Part shown: in pieces, positions 46,195 through 57,400 of the stretch
Numbering within the stretch: the stretch's first letter is position 1
Layout of the letters: each line of letters starts with the position of its first letter
Assembly (NCBI GenBank): GCA_964017235.1
Contig: OZ024940.1
Span: 23,751,615-23,815,614, forward strand
Reading direction: 5' to 3'
Origin: Sabellastarte sp. h YS-2021
Taxonomy: Eukaryota > Annelida > Polychaeta > Sabellida > Sabellidae
Length of the DNA: 64,000 nt
The notes under the pieces: generated by a model
Database searches by the model: none
Seen by the model: the letters and a program-made list of their open reading frames with translations, nothing else
What the model was told of the DNA's origin: nothing
Translations under genes and position numbers: made by a program

Positions 46195-48028
46195 CTTCCT
46201 TCACAGACTGGGAGTTGAACAGGGAACGAGTCCAGAGCGAGGAATTCCTGAGCTCTTGACGCCTGGTTTCCCCTAATTGTGGCTGCAGATGAGACATTTC
46301 GGCTTCGCGCCTAAGCAAGCCGGAAGTTGCCATTGTGTAAAGTTCCCTTTGTAAAATATGGGCAAGGGATTTGCTCAGGCAGGTTATGGCCTTATGTTGA
46401 ATAGTGAGGGTCTTCTCCCAGAGATCAAAGTAGTCATAGGCCTCATCATAACCACGTTTTACTGCTTTTTCAGGGTCGGCACCTTTCCTGACCTGGGACT
46501 TGACCTTCTTGAAGGTCTCTTTCAGTCCATAACGACACCTCCTCATGGTGGAGTTGCAGGAGGAGGATGTCTTAGCAAAAGTGGTCGTGAAATTCAACGT
46601 GGTTAAATTGTACCTTGCCTGTTGTTCTAAGTCCTTGAGGACAGAGAGTGGGACCTTGCCTAAAGGGGCCCCCGAAGGTTTAGGAGATATACAGATCTTG
46701 GCAAAGTCTGCGTTTAATTCTTGGAGTTTCTCCGAAAAACAAGGTTGTCCAACCTTGTACCACTTAGAAGTGGAAGGGGGGGGCTTTGGGTATTTGCCCT
46801 CTGCCAGGTTTGCAGCCATAAGGTCATTGTTGAATTTGTCAAAGGCATCTCTTATACCAGAGTTGAGGGGCAACATAGCTGATGGACCCGTAGGTCTCAG
46901 CTCTTGGACGGCCACCTCGTCATCGATACCTATGATAGCAGTAGCAGGTCTGGGGACTGAGTCCCTCGGATCAGGTAATTTGAGGATACGTCGAAAAGTA
47001 TCGACCTCCTCCGCATATTGATTTGGGATGTCAGCCAGAGCCACATCCCTATAGTAGGGCGGATCAAGGTCAATTTGAGGATGTTCCTGATCATCAGAGG
47101 CCATTCTCTGGGGCTTGGGAGACCTGTGTCTACGTCTAGGGGACTGATCCTCCCCTGACGATGAGGGCAAATATGTGGACCTAGACTTATGTTTAGACTT
47201 GTCAGAGTGCTTTTTAGGTCTAGAATATGAAGGGCGATCATGATCGGAATCAGATCCCGAACCTGAGATTGGAGCATGGCTAACCTTGTGAGAGGACGTC
47301 TTGGGGCGAACAGACTGTGTATGTTCGGAAGAGCTAGGACGAACGTCCGAACCTTGCTCGGCCTGAAGGCGAGGAGGAAGAGAAGGGTCATATTCAATAT
47401 CCATGGGTTCGGAAGCACTGACAGAGGTCTGAGGTTCGGTGCGAACAGCCGAAGAGGCGATCTTATCAGCCAGCCCTTGTTGAGATTTTAGGAAATCTTC
47501 ACGCATAGATTTAAGGGCATCATAGATGTTGGCTTGAAAAGCACCCAATTTCTGATCAAATTTGTGGTCCAAAGACTTCTCTACAGAAGAATGGACTTTA
47601 TGGTGTAAGGCTGTACTGGGCGTGGGAGGAACAGTACGCCCTGGGGTAGTAAGAGGCAAAGGATCGAAAGATAAGGGTCTGGGACGTGGAGGTGAAGTAA
47701 ACAAATGATCGGCCGCAGCCTCAAGCTCGGCTTGCGATCCAGAAAACGATTCAAAAGAATCGCCAAGAACCTCGTCCCGATCTTTGTCCGAAGCCTGTGA
47801 AGTGGGATGTTTTTTCTTGTATCGTCTTCTATTAGCAATTTTAGTGGACTGTTCGTCTGTAAAAGACGCACAGATTTCACAAGTACCAGCTTTAGTAACA
47901 CACAGATCATCGCCCTTCCCTGCATCTCTGCAGGAGGGACAGTAGCCATGACTGTCGAAAGGCTGACAGAAATGGTTGCATTTGCTGGATCTGGGTTTAT
48001 CTTTAGAAGACTGGTGGGCGGTGGCCAT
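45938..48028 (-). CDS. Gag-like protein of the complete DIRS element, 696 aa
   Basis: First frame of the element, starting at the ATG nearest the right terminus. The N-terminus has a Cys/His cluster (about residues 17-53: CNHFC, CPSC, C, CEIC) that could bind zinc. The middle is acidic and serine-rich with RS/KH-type stretches (about 230-320). The C-terminal 60 residues are rich in Arg, Gly and Ser (RGSHHNKRRGSYRKR), suiting nucleic acid binding. This matches the Gag position in animal DIRS elements; the assignment rests on position and composition. The 3' end overlaps the start of the RT frame by about 250 bp. Confidence 0.8.
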   Translation of the reverse strand: MATAHQSSKDKPRSSKCNHFCQPFDSHGYCPSCRDAGKGDDLCVTKAGTCEICASFTDEQSTKIANRRRYKKKHPTSQASDKDRDEVLGDSFESFSGSQAELEAAADHLFTSPPRPRPLSFDPLPLTTPGRTVPPTPSTALHHKVHSSVEKSLDHKFDQKLGAFQANIYDALKSMREDFLKSQQGLADKIASSAVRTEPQTSVSASEPMDIEYDPSLPPRLQAEQGSDVRPSSSEHTQSVRPKTSSHKVSHAPISGSGSDSDHDRPSYSRPKKHSDKSKHKSRSTYLPSSSGEDQSPRRRHRSPKPQRMASDDQEHPQIDLDPPYYRDVALADIPNQYAEEVDTFRRILKLPDPRDSVPRPATAIIGIDDEVAVQELRPTGPSAMLPLNSGIRDAFDKFNNDLMAANLAEGKYPKPPPSTSKWYKVGQPCFSEKLQELNADFAKICISPKPSGAPLGKVPLSVLKDLEQQARYNLTTLNFTTTFAKTSSSCNSTMRRCRYGLKETFKKVKSQVRKGADPEKAVKRGYDEAYDYFDLWEKTLTIQHKAITCLSKSLAHILQRELYTMATSGLLRREAEMSHLQPQLGETRRQELRNSSLWTRSLFNSQSVKEGEDFLLKKGTSKDAQGFGPFQNKPFRGSHHNKRRGSYRKRPYGGNSSQSSNYSFLSSRGKPNFRGSRGRFRPHNKGKGRGNPSSQ

Positions 48029-48291
48029 GTTTTAATGCAATAAAATATAAAATACTCCGAACCGTAGATTCGAGCAGAACTAGTGTAGTGGCGAGCACAC
48101 AACACGTGAAAATAAGAAGACGTTAAAAAACTGACAAAATATAGCACCGGAAGTGCTGAAAATTGGGTATAAGATTCTATACTGCTAAATAAGGGAAAAG
48201 CCGAATTATGGACGAATGACAAACAATATATCCAGAGATATAATAGAAAACAGCTTTAAAAACTTAGCAGAGCATCCAATATGGCGGCGAC

Positions 48292-48433
48292 CAACGAAAA
48301 GGAGGCTGATACACAGGAAGTGATGACGTCACGACAACCTATGAGGCCGAACCAACTGCATGCTTGTTTTTCTCGAGCGTTGGTCGTCTGGGCCTCGCGG
48401 CAACCAGTAAAGCATTCAGTCCCACATGGTAAG
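48292..48433. repeat. Right inverted terminal repeat, complete DIRS
   Basis: 142 bp, identical in reverse complement to 42190-42331. The Gag start lies about 260 bp inside it. Confidence 0.93.
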
Positions 48434-49329
48434 CTATTGTAGCGCAATAAAAGAACACACATAAAAGTATAATCTCTTGAAAGAGGCAATCAACCTCTTT
48501 AAAACTTGTTATGAGGGCCACGACGGTAGAGTGGTAACACTCTTGCCTCCCACCTCTGAGATCAGAGTTCAGTTCCCAGCCTTACCTCAAGTGGGAAAGT
48601 TGGTAGTTTCTTACCGATGGTTTAGAATAGAACAGAATAGAACAGAACCCCCAAATCACATGTAGTTTTTCCTTATTTCTGACATGAACAATTGTAGCAG
48701 TATTGCGACTTTAAAAACGGCTGGATTTTCCAATAATGCCTAGGTCAGACCTTAATATTATAATTCTAATAGTACTTTTATAGCGCTTAATCTTCATCCA
48801 CTGACAGACTCTACGGTACATTATACCAGAAAGAAGAGATCCATAATTACGCCCAGAAACAGTGCAAAACTGTGCCACAGAGAGAGACTGACAGAAACTA
48901 GAAAACTAGGGCTGGGTAGGCTTTTTACAAAGAGATAGGTGTTCATCTTCTTCCTGAATGAAGAGAGAAGACTTGGCTGAGTGCACAGCATCACATACAG
49001 TTGGTCAAGGTTCTGTACTGTAAACTACAGACCATTGGTAAGCACCTACCAGCTTTCCCAAATAAGGTCCAGGGTTTGAACCACCGACCTCAGAGGTGGG
49101 AGGCCAGTGTGTTACCACTGTGCCACCCTGACCCCAAAGGGATGTTCAAAGGGGACGGCCAAATGACAAGGTAGGTCACTTATCCAGGGCTTTGGGTGTG
49201 AACAGAGGGAAGAACACTTAAACTGGGGAAGTTTGAGGCCATTTGTTCGAATTGATTACACCAGCGCAGCAAGGTGTAGCCAAGGTGTCAGTCCCATAAC
49301 TGGAGTAGCTGTACAAAGAACTGTCTTTG

Positions 49330-49790
49330 TAAAGAATTACTTATTCAGAAAATAGGAGCCCATTTAACAGAGGCCCTGTAATTGTTATTATAGGAAACTT
49401 TCTGTGACATTTTGGAATTTATTTCAGTACGTTTTCCCCATTTTTGTTGCAAAGAGGTTAAACACAAGTGATACATAGTTATTTTCAAGTCGATCAGTAG
49501 AAACACATTATGTAAATAGATTGCTATGTCTGCATCTATAGAACTGGATTCAATACGAAACACTCCATTTCAATAGAGAAGGGAAAACATACAGTGTAAT
49601 TACAAAGCAGAGCTTTCAGTTTATTCTTTTATGGGACACAATGGAATTTCCTAAAATAGGATCTTTGATAAACTAGCTCACTAACTCTAGTTTATAATTA
49701 CCACAGGTAACTGTGCTCTTTCAGACAGTTTACAAAGCAAATGAGAGATCCAACTAACTAATGTTATTGAAAATGAAGAAAATTTTAATT
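49330..49790 (-). promoter_or_regulatory. Distal conserved block upstream of gene B
   Basis: Counterpart of 63553-64000. It lies about 7.7 kb from the gene B ATG, but only about 1.4 kb if the 6.3-kb DIRS insertion is discounted. Confidence 0.45.
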
Positions 49791-50202
49791 GTGCTTGAAC
49801 TTTTATAGCGCCTAACCTCTGCTGACTGGAGACTCAAAGATGCATCTAATCAAAACCAGAGTCCAATGTCTCATGTCCTGGGATGGTTACAAAATATTTT
49901 AGTCAAAATAAGGGGTAAATCTTATGCAAAAATCAAAACAAATCCAACACCATGTTCACTGCTCCATCAATACAACATACATAGTGATATCTAGGGTAAA
50001 AAACAAGTATTTTGTGTTACTCTATTTTCAGAGAAATTGTCATGAAATATTGACAGGTTGTCATTGTAGATGCTTTCATTTTGTTGTAAGCTTTAAAACG
50101 ATATATTATTTGTTAAAATCAAGTGAGAAATGACAATCTTATGAATATTTAACCACTTATTTTACTGCGAGTTGTTTATTTACATTTGTATGCGAAGGGC
50201 CG

Positions 50203-50520
50203 ATGTATGTAGAATTCAACAATGTTACTTTATTTGCCGTTCTGTATACGCTATTTCTGAACTGCGTAAAAGACGTGTCCAAGGTCACTGTGCAGCCTAC
50301 CATTTTAGAATGGGAAATACATCCTGTTAGACTTTTTGGTAAGGATCCGTCAAGTATATTGAGGGTCAGAAGAAAATTTGATTTCCGAAGCACTGAAGTT
50401 GACTATTCCCGTATACCTCCTTCCAACTGGTATTCACGAGACTTTCGATCTGCTTTTTCAATCATATTTGATCCACACACTTTAACAAATTTAGTTTTGG
50501 ATCAAACGGAACAAACATGA
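50203..50520 (+). CDS. Possible small gene or exon, 105 codons, unrecognised
   Basis: Open frame with a hydrophobic N-terminal stretch (VTLFAVLYTLFLNCV) that could be a signal or anchor segment, followed by a mixed region ending VLDQTEQT. It converges on the 3' end of gene A. The last third has a decayed counterpart downstream of gene B (33190-33318), with CGA to TGA and CGT to TGT changes and a frameshift. No family recognised. May be a terminal exon, a small gene or part of an old element. Confidence 0.3.
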   Translation: MYVEFNNVTLFAVLYTLFLNCVKDVSKVTVQPTILEWEIHPVRLFGKDPSSILRVRRKFDFRSTEVDYSRIPPSNWYSRDFRSAFSIIFDPHTLTNLVLDQTEQT

Positions 50521-50992
50521 ATGACCAAATGAGAATATTTTTAAAAAGGAAATATTCTTGTCGTTACTATTATGCAGGCATGAGTCTGCATGCGCCTGCC
50601 CTGTTTAGCCTCACTTTAATTTCGGTCGTCAGAAGCATCGTTTGTTGACTCAGTTGAATTCGTTTTTATCTAATGAACCTTTGAACATGGCTGAAGGGCA
50701 AATTACGTCCATGGGACAGAAAACTATTCCAGGGTTATTTCATTTCAGAATGGAATTCTCATAATTATTGCTGGACCCGTGGGGACAAAAATAAAGCTTG
50801 TTACCCAATAACCAAACTGAAGTGAGGCTAAACAGGGTTTTACCACCAGGTGCATGCGCACTCAAACGTCCATAATAGTAACGACAAGAATATTTCTCTT
50901 ATAAATATTCTCATCTGGTCGTCCATGTTTGCTCCCGCCAACACGTAAGCATTAGTGAGGACAAGGTAAGGGTATTTGACGCAATAAAAATA
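50521..50992. mobile_element. Short DIRS-terminus-like element downstream of gene A
   Basis: Imperfect inverted repeats (about 50521-50612 and 50820-50922) containing TATTCTTGTCGTTACTATTA. The right end, GCATTAGTGAGGACAAGGTA then GACGCAATAAAA, mirrors the right end of the second DIRS element. No coding capacity. The equivalent place downstream of gene B (near 33317) lacks it. Confidence 0.6.
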
Positions 50993-51311
50993 CCCTCTAT
51001 ATTTCCCAAGCGATTCAGAACTCGACTCAAAATTGTGAGAAATAATATAAAACCAGATCAAATATTTTTTCAGCTCAAATAATTCATGGTTTGTGAATAG
51101 CTAGGCTGAAGGCTCACCTGAAGACACTCTTTTCTCAATTTTGATCTGACGTTAAGCCATGTTACTGAATACCCCATAGGTCACTACAAACTGACTTTCC
51201 CTTTTTGACCTCAAGTGCATTAGAGGATGCTTTATCAGTTTTGTGCTATATAATTGTTTCTATTCCATTCTATTCTATTCAAAGTATCGAGGCAATAACT
51301 AGAGTGGAGCT

Positions 51312-51317
51312 TTTATT
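51312..51317 (-). terminator. Poly(A) signal of gene A
   Basis: AATAAA on the minus strand, 97 bp past the stop codon. The surrounding sequence is conserved in the other two gene copies, which supports a real 3' end. Confidence 0.75.
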
Positions 51318-51413
51318 GCGGAAATTACAGTTAAATATGCATTATGCCAATACAATGAAACAGCTTGTGTTGGTGCAACTACTACTGACTTTTCCACGTT
51401 AATCTGAAGATCT

Positions 51414-54400
51414 CTAAACTTGGATGCAGCTGTTCTGTAGGCAGCCTGTCATCTCCACACACTTGACCTTGATCTCGCCCACCCAATCTGGCTTCGTGCC
51501 AAATGTGATACGAATCCGCTCAAGACTTTGCTGACCTGTAAAGTAAAATGAAGAAGTCTCAGAGTAAAATTAAATTTCTGGACCAAATATAAAGTCTCCT
51601 GGCTTTCTCCTAAGAACCCTTTTGAATCCTGGTATTCCAGTGATCTAGGTTTAAAGCCCAAAGTCGACGGTTCAAAGAGCATTTAAGAACCTTCATTCCT
51701 CTGTCAATTGCTAAAATAAACAAACTAATGTTGCATCGCAAGTGCACTGTAATGTACACCTATATCAGATAATTAACAACTGCTGTGTACAGAAGGGCTT
51801 ATGTAGAGATCTGCTGTTGAAAATTTAAATAAAGTTTGTGTACTTAATGTGGGTGTTCCACCACATGACTAAGGCTCCCGATTAAGGATTTTTGAGGGTC
51901 GGTTTCAAAAATTTGCTTAGTCCCAGGCGTCCTGTAAGGGTCGGTTGTGGTCGGTTGAGGCCGTGTGAAAAATCAAACATGTTTGATATTTCTCCCGACC
52001 CCAACCGATTATTTTTTCCCGCCATAAACAAAATGTCCAGTCCCAGGCTTCCTCAGGCCTCCTCAGATCAAATTTACACAGTCCTATGCTGTCCCAGGCC
52101 GCCTGCGACCCTTAGTCGCCGACCCTTAGTCCCAGACCCTCTATTCCTTAGTCCCAGGCTTTCTGCGACCCTTAGTCCCATTGCAAAACAAAAATCGGCT
52201 ATCTCGGTCTGGGGACGCCTGGGGATGCCTCAGGACACCTTGTGGGGTCGGTACTTAATCCTGGGTTAGTCGGGGCTTAGTCCCAGGAGGCCTGAGTCGT
52301 CCTGGGACCCAGTCGGTTTGTCTACGACAGGATCGTGGTTCAAACCAACCAGAAAAATGGCTTAGTCGGTTCTTAGTCCCAGACCAGTCGGGGGCTGTCT
52401 GGGGCCGCCTGAGGCATCCTCAGGCTTCCTGGGGACGATCTGTACTTAATCCCAGACTGTGAAACTGACCCAGTATTCCCGCCCATTTTTGCTTTTTTTC
52501 CACCGACTGTCCACGATTAAGGGTCCCAGACAGGATCGGGACTTAATCCTTTGGTGGAACAAGGGCATTAGAATAGAAAAAAAAACTGCATCAAGTAACA
52601 AAATTCCTTGAGAACATATGCCCTTTAAGTCTAGAAGGAAGAGTTTATCAGTGCTGTCAAAGGTGATATGTTATATCCCAGTAAGCTGTGGTCTTTGTTG
52701 ATATTTGTATGTGAAGACTCCAACACATTGTTCAGGGTCATATCAGGACTGGTTTTTGAGGAAATGAAGGAAAACAGTGCATACTAGTTGGTGACCAGAT
52801 TTTACACTGAAAACCATTGTCAAACAACTACAATCTTTCATGATTTAGGTCAGGCCAGGAATATACGCCAGAACCCAGGTGGTCCGTGTGTAAGTGTTGC
52901 AGTAAACAGGGCTAGCACAGTAACAGTAGCAGTGACTGGTTGGTTTCAAGTTGCACCAGAATCCAATTCAAAAATCATCATTCCACGACCAAAACCAATC
53001 TCCAGGATTGTCACTGGAGAGAGTAGAAACAAATATCATTACTTACAAGTTACAAAGTCACTGCTGCAGAGCAGAGAGAAAATCAATAATTCAATGCCCT
53101 TATATGGTACAAGAACTCTGCACCCACATACAATAATCTCTTTTCATTAAAATAAGCAAATAAATTTAAAAAAAAACTAATAATTACCACAAACACCAAA
53201 TGGTACATCTGAAGGTGTTTCAGGAGGAGGGGGTAAGGTAAAGCAGACTACTTGACAGCCTCCTATCTCTTTATTGATCTGTAAAAACAAAAATATAACA
53301 ATTTACTCACTGTTACATACTGCCCAATTATTTACCTAGTTCATACTGTTGCATGGTGGCTCCTAGACTGAGTTTCTGTCCCCTCGCGCATTGCTCTTGA
53401 TATTTCTGATGGTACACAATTGCGAGGGACTGATCTCACACGTACTTGTTTTCTGTTTAAATTAGTATTAATTAGTATTTTTTTATTTGGGGGTTTTAGC
53501 GTCGCTTTCAACACATTGTATAGGTCATATCACGATGGGTAGTTTTATGGGCAGAGGAAACCAGTACATACAGTCAGTCAAGGTTCTGTACTGTAAACTG
53601 CCGATCAACGGCAAGCAACTACCAGCTTTCCCACTTGAGGCCAGGATTCGAACTCCGATCTCAGAGGTGGGAGGCGAGAGTGTTACCACCATGGCCCCCG
53701 AATAATAGCAAGTAATTATAGCCGTATTTAAAATGTCCTCACCGTGATTATATACATGCATCCAGTTTATAATATATATGTTGCAACACTAAACAAGTTT
53801 TACAAGCCAGAAATTTCTTTTGTAAAGAACATAGCAAAGGTGAAGTTTTATTTACATTTTGAAATTGGGCTGAAATATGTTTGTGCCAGTTTGATAGGCA
53901 TTAATATTAGTGAGTGGGACATATATATGTATATCTCAAAGAATGAATGCAACACATAACACTTGTGATAATATGTGTAGAATTATGCTGTTCAAGATTT
54001 ACACAGAAAACAAATACATGTGAGCTCTGTCCCTGTCCATTGCATACCATCAGTATATCTAATCTAATGTGGACTTTCATAGTCCTTAATCTCCATCACT
54101 GATGGACTCTAAGGCGCATCTGAACATAAATCAAGGCAGTTAACATTAATCGAAGGACATAGCCAGGTTACAACAAGCAGACACAGGGTGACAGGGGAGG
54201 CTATGGCGGATAGGTTCTGAGCTTCTTCCTGAAGGAGGCAACTGATGTTGCACTGCCCACATCATTGGGGAGTTCATTGCAGACCTTAGGAGCATCAAAG
54301 GTAAAACTATGGCAAAAATGTTTGACTTGGAGACTAATGAGTGGAAAGGAGGAACTGTAAGGTATTAATGATCAGGATGACAATGTCATCTGAAGAAAGT

Positions 54401-57400
54401 CCTCTTGACATGTTCAGAAAAGGAAAATTCTGCATCAAACACACACCTAGATTTTTGACAGAATCAACCAGATGAAGAAGGCTACCAAAAATACTGACAG
54501 GAAACTGGGAGGAAATTTTCTGATGTTAAGCCTCAGAACCAAAGACAATAAATTCACTTTTTTTCAGGGTTGAGCTTTAATTTACTAAGAGTGGGGGACT
54601 CACTTCAGTGACAGGCAAAAGGGCACTAAAAGCAGGAGGCACTGAATCAGGTGCATCATTGAAAGAGCCAGAGACCCATCCCTGATAATGCTTATTTTCT
54701 TGGAGAAAAAAGTAAACAGTCTCAGAGGTGTGATGCAATACCTTCCTTGATGACGGCCATAGTTTCTTGGGGTATCAGTGTTTAACTGTGTCTTATGTTT
54801 TCTCCACATCCATTCAAATTGCCACCTTAGAGAGCGAGCCATGCGATATGAATCAGACAACTACTCCTCTGACTGCCGTTTTGCCTTGAGTTAGATGATA
54901 GCAGCATGCTTGTCAAGTACCTGGCTTAAACTGTCCATGTACTGATCGTACAGTTCTGTAGCAGTTCCTTCAGGGGACAGAACAAACGGTATATTATGGA
55001 GGCCATTGCGGAACTGGTCAATATCGATCCTGTGATACCGACGATAAGAGACCATTTTTTCCAATACTGGTTGATGGGTGGGAGAAATCAAGTTGGCATC
55101 GTATAGCAGCATGGCCAGATAAGAAATCTCCAACACTAACACTACGGACAAAATCAGAGTCACAAGGAGATATCAAAACATCCAGAGTGTGACCCAGTAT
55201 ATGAGTCAGGCCGCCGACTTTTTGAACCAAGCTGCAACACCAAAGAATGTCGTTAAACATGGACCTATCACCACACTCAACATCCAGATGAACATTTATG
55301 TCTCCGCAAATAATGAAATTTGTAACCAGTTGATGACAGAAAGCCAGAAAGAGCCAGGAAATCTTCACAAGCAGCAACAAAGCTATTGCAGTCGGACTTG
55401 AAAGATATTATGATGATTTCAAATGATCTTAAAACTGGTGAAGATACAATACTGGGAGAAAAGATTTTTTTTACACAGAAAGCCAACACAACTGCCCAAT
55501 CCAGTACACCTTGGCTTTTGGATAAAGTTATAATTGGCTGGTATGAGAAACTTTAGGAGACCGTCAGTATCAGTTGGTCTAATATGAGTCTCAGCCAGGC
55601 CCAGGATATCCAAGTCATTGCATTGAGGTCATGCAGGAGAGGGCCTTTATTGTGAATGGATTATACAATTGACAAATCCAAAATTGGTCGGGCTAGGGTT
55701 TAGAGCAACATCACCACACAACAACAGAAGTAGGTTTTTTGGTTTCAATTGTGGAGGAACCTACTTTTTACTGGGAGGATAACAATATTTACGTACCAGA
55801 ACAGGAAGCCGAAAAATAGATGGAATACTCAATAGCAATTGGCGACGGGATAGAAACTCGGTCTAGCTGGCCCCATGATCCACATACAAGGCAAAAATAT
55901 TTATTAATAACTCGTCTGGGCTATTTTGCGGCTTGATGCCTCTTATATTTCAGTAATATCCATTAGGTTTAATAACAAGCTTTCTGACGCATGCAATTAT
56001 CTCCCGCCGTATAAATTAGATGCAAAAAAAACAACAACAGAAAACCCTTACAGGACATTGAATCCGACTTACCTTTTGAAAGCGTGTGATGTCTGGAAGG
56101 CCCACTCTACAAATTACATACCATGCGGTGATGGAAGTCACTTTACACACCTTCACACAAAGCTTGATGGTTCGAAACGCCTGGAAAGACAAAGTCAAAG
56201 TTTAAGGTTTTACATCCTGTTCAACAGCAAGGGTCATATTGGGACAGGTCCTCAGCATTGTCACTTGTGGGAGTTGAACCCACACACAGAGGTGACAGCC
56301 TATGATTAGATACCAAACTTACATAGTACGTCAGAAATATTAATGGCAAATTGGCATTTATCAATGAATCTGTCAAGCCAAACATGCTTTGTAATTAGCA
56401 CTGGTAATTATGTATGTCCCCTATTCAGGACCAGCACGGCAAGTGGTAGACAATAAATTTACACCCTATGAAGTCATTTTAATATGTAACATCAACGTTG
56501 AAAGCAGCTGGATAATTGCAAGTACCAACAGGATTAATGTGATAACAATCTTTCAGTTTTCGTTTGTATTTGAATGAAAATGGAGGTTACTGACTAGGAA
56601 TAACCCCTGACCAAACCACGGTATACGCAGAATTTTACCATGGTTTAAGGCAATAAGGCTAATAATTTAAGGCTTCGCCTTCGGGGTTTGTTGCCTTAAA
56701 ACCATGGTAAAATTCTACGTATACCGTGGTCTTGGAGGAGTTATTCCTATTCTAACATGATATATAAATTAATTTATTGTAAAACTTATATTTTGTAAAG
56801 AGTAAAACAACTTTTACTTGAAAAAAGACGAGAAATATATAGCCATTCCATCCTTACTATATTGTCCCACCACTATAGGTTATACAGTAAAAATAGAGAG
56901 CTAGCATATTTTGATAGAGTCAATAACAATTAAAAAGTATGAATATTTACATTTATTTCAGTACTTACTCCTTTTATAGCAATTATTTTCAAGTTTTACA
57001 TCAAAATTTCTTTGTTTACAAAGTAAACTACTGGAAACATGGGAATTTATTTACGAAATTTTATCGTAGGATAGAAAGAATGGCCTACTTTTGATCAGCC
57101 AGTACACAAAGAATCTTACCGGGGTTCTTAGCCAATCAGAATCGCGGACACAGCCGTATCATGTTGGAATTTAAAATATCTGACACATTTTTGTATTTCA
57201 AACACTATATATTGGTCAACAAGAAAGGGTAAGTCCATTCACCGGTCCAAAGGGCCTATCAATCTCCAGGAACTGTCCAAGATTGATCTTTATTTTCGTC
57301 TTGGGTTTCTTCTTATTGCAGGCAAATGCAATATACTGGGTGGGAAACTTTCTGGAGAGCTGAAAATACAAAAAAAAAAGACATCTACTGCTTAAATGGT

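Larger units (their letters stand above)
42146..48452 (-). mobile_element. Complete DIRS-type (tyrosine recombinase) retrotransposon
   Basis: About 6.3 kb on the minus strand. Inverted terminal repeats at 42190-42331 and 48292-48433 are identical over 142 bp by eye. Short unpaired terminal extensions flank them, and an internal complementary region at 42391-42492 is complementary to both extensions joined together, which is the defining layout of DIRS1-like elements. Three long overlapping frames run Gag-like, RT/RNase H, tyrosine recombinase. No target-site duplication is seen, as expected for recombinase-mediated insertion. Identical repeats and open frames suggest a recent, possibly active insertion. 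It lies between the distal block and gene B. Confidence 0.95.

Noticed and set aside
46545-47021. 158-codon plus-strand frame
   Set aside because: Antisense shadow of the intact DIRS Gag frame.
52788-53150. 120-codon plus-strand frame as an exon
   Set aside because: The related stretch at 33890-34160 in gene B intron 5 is not kept open, and no motif is recognised.
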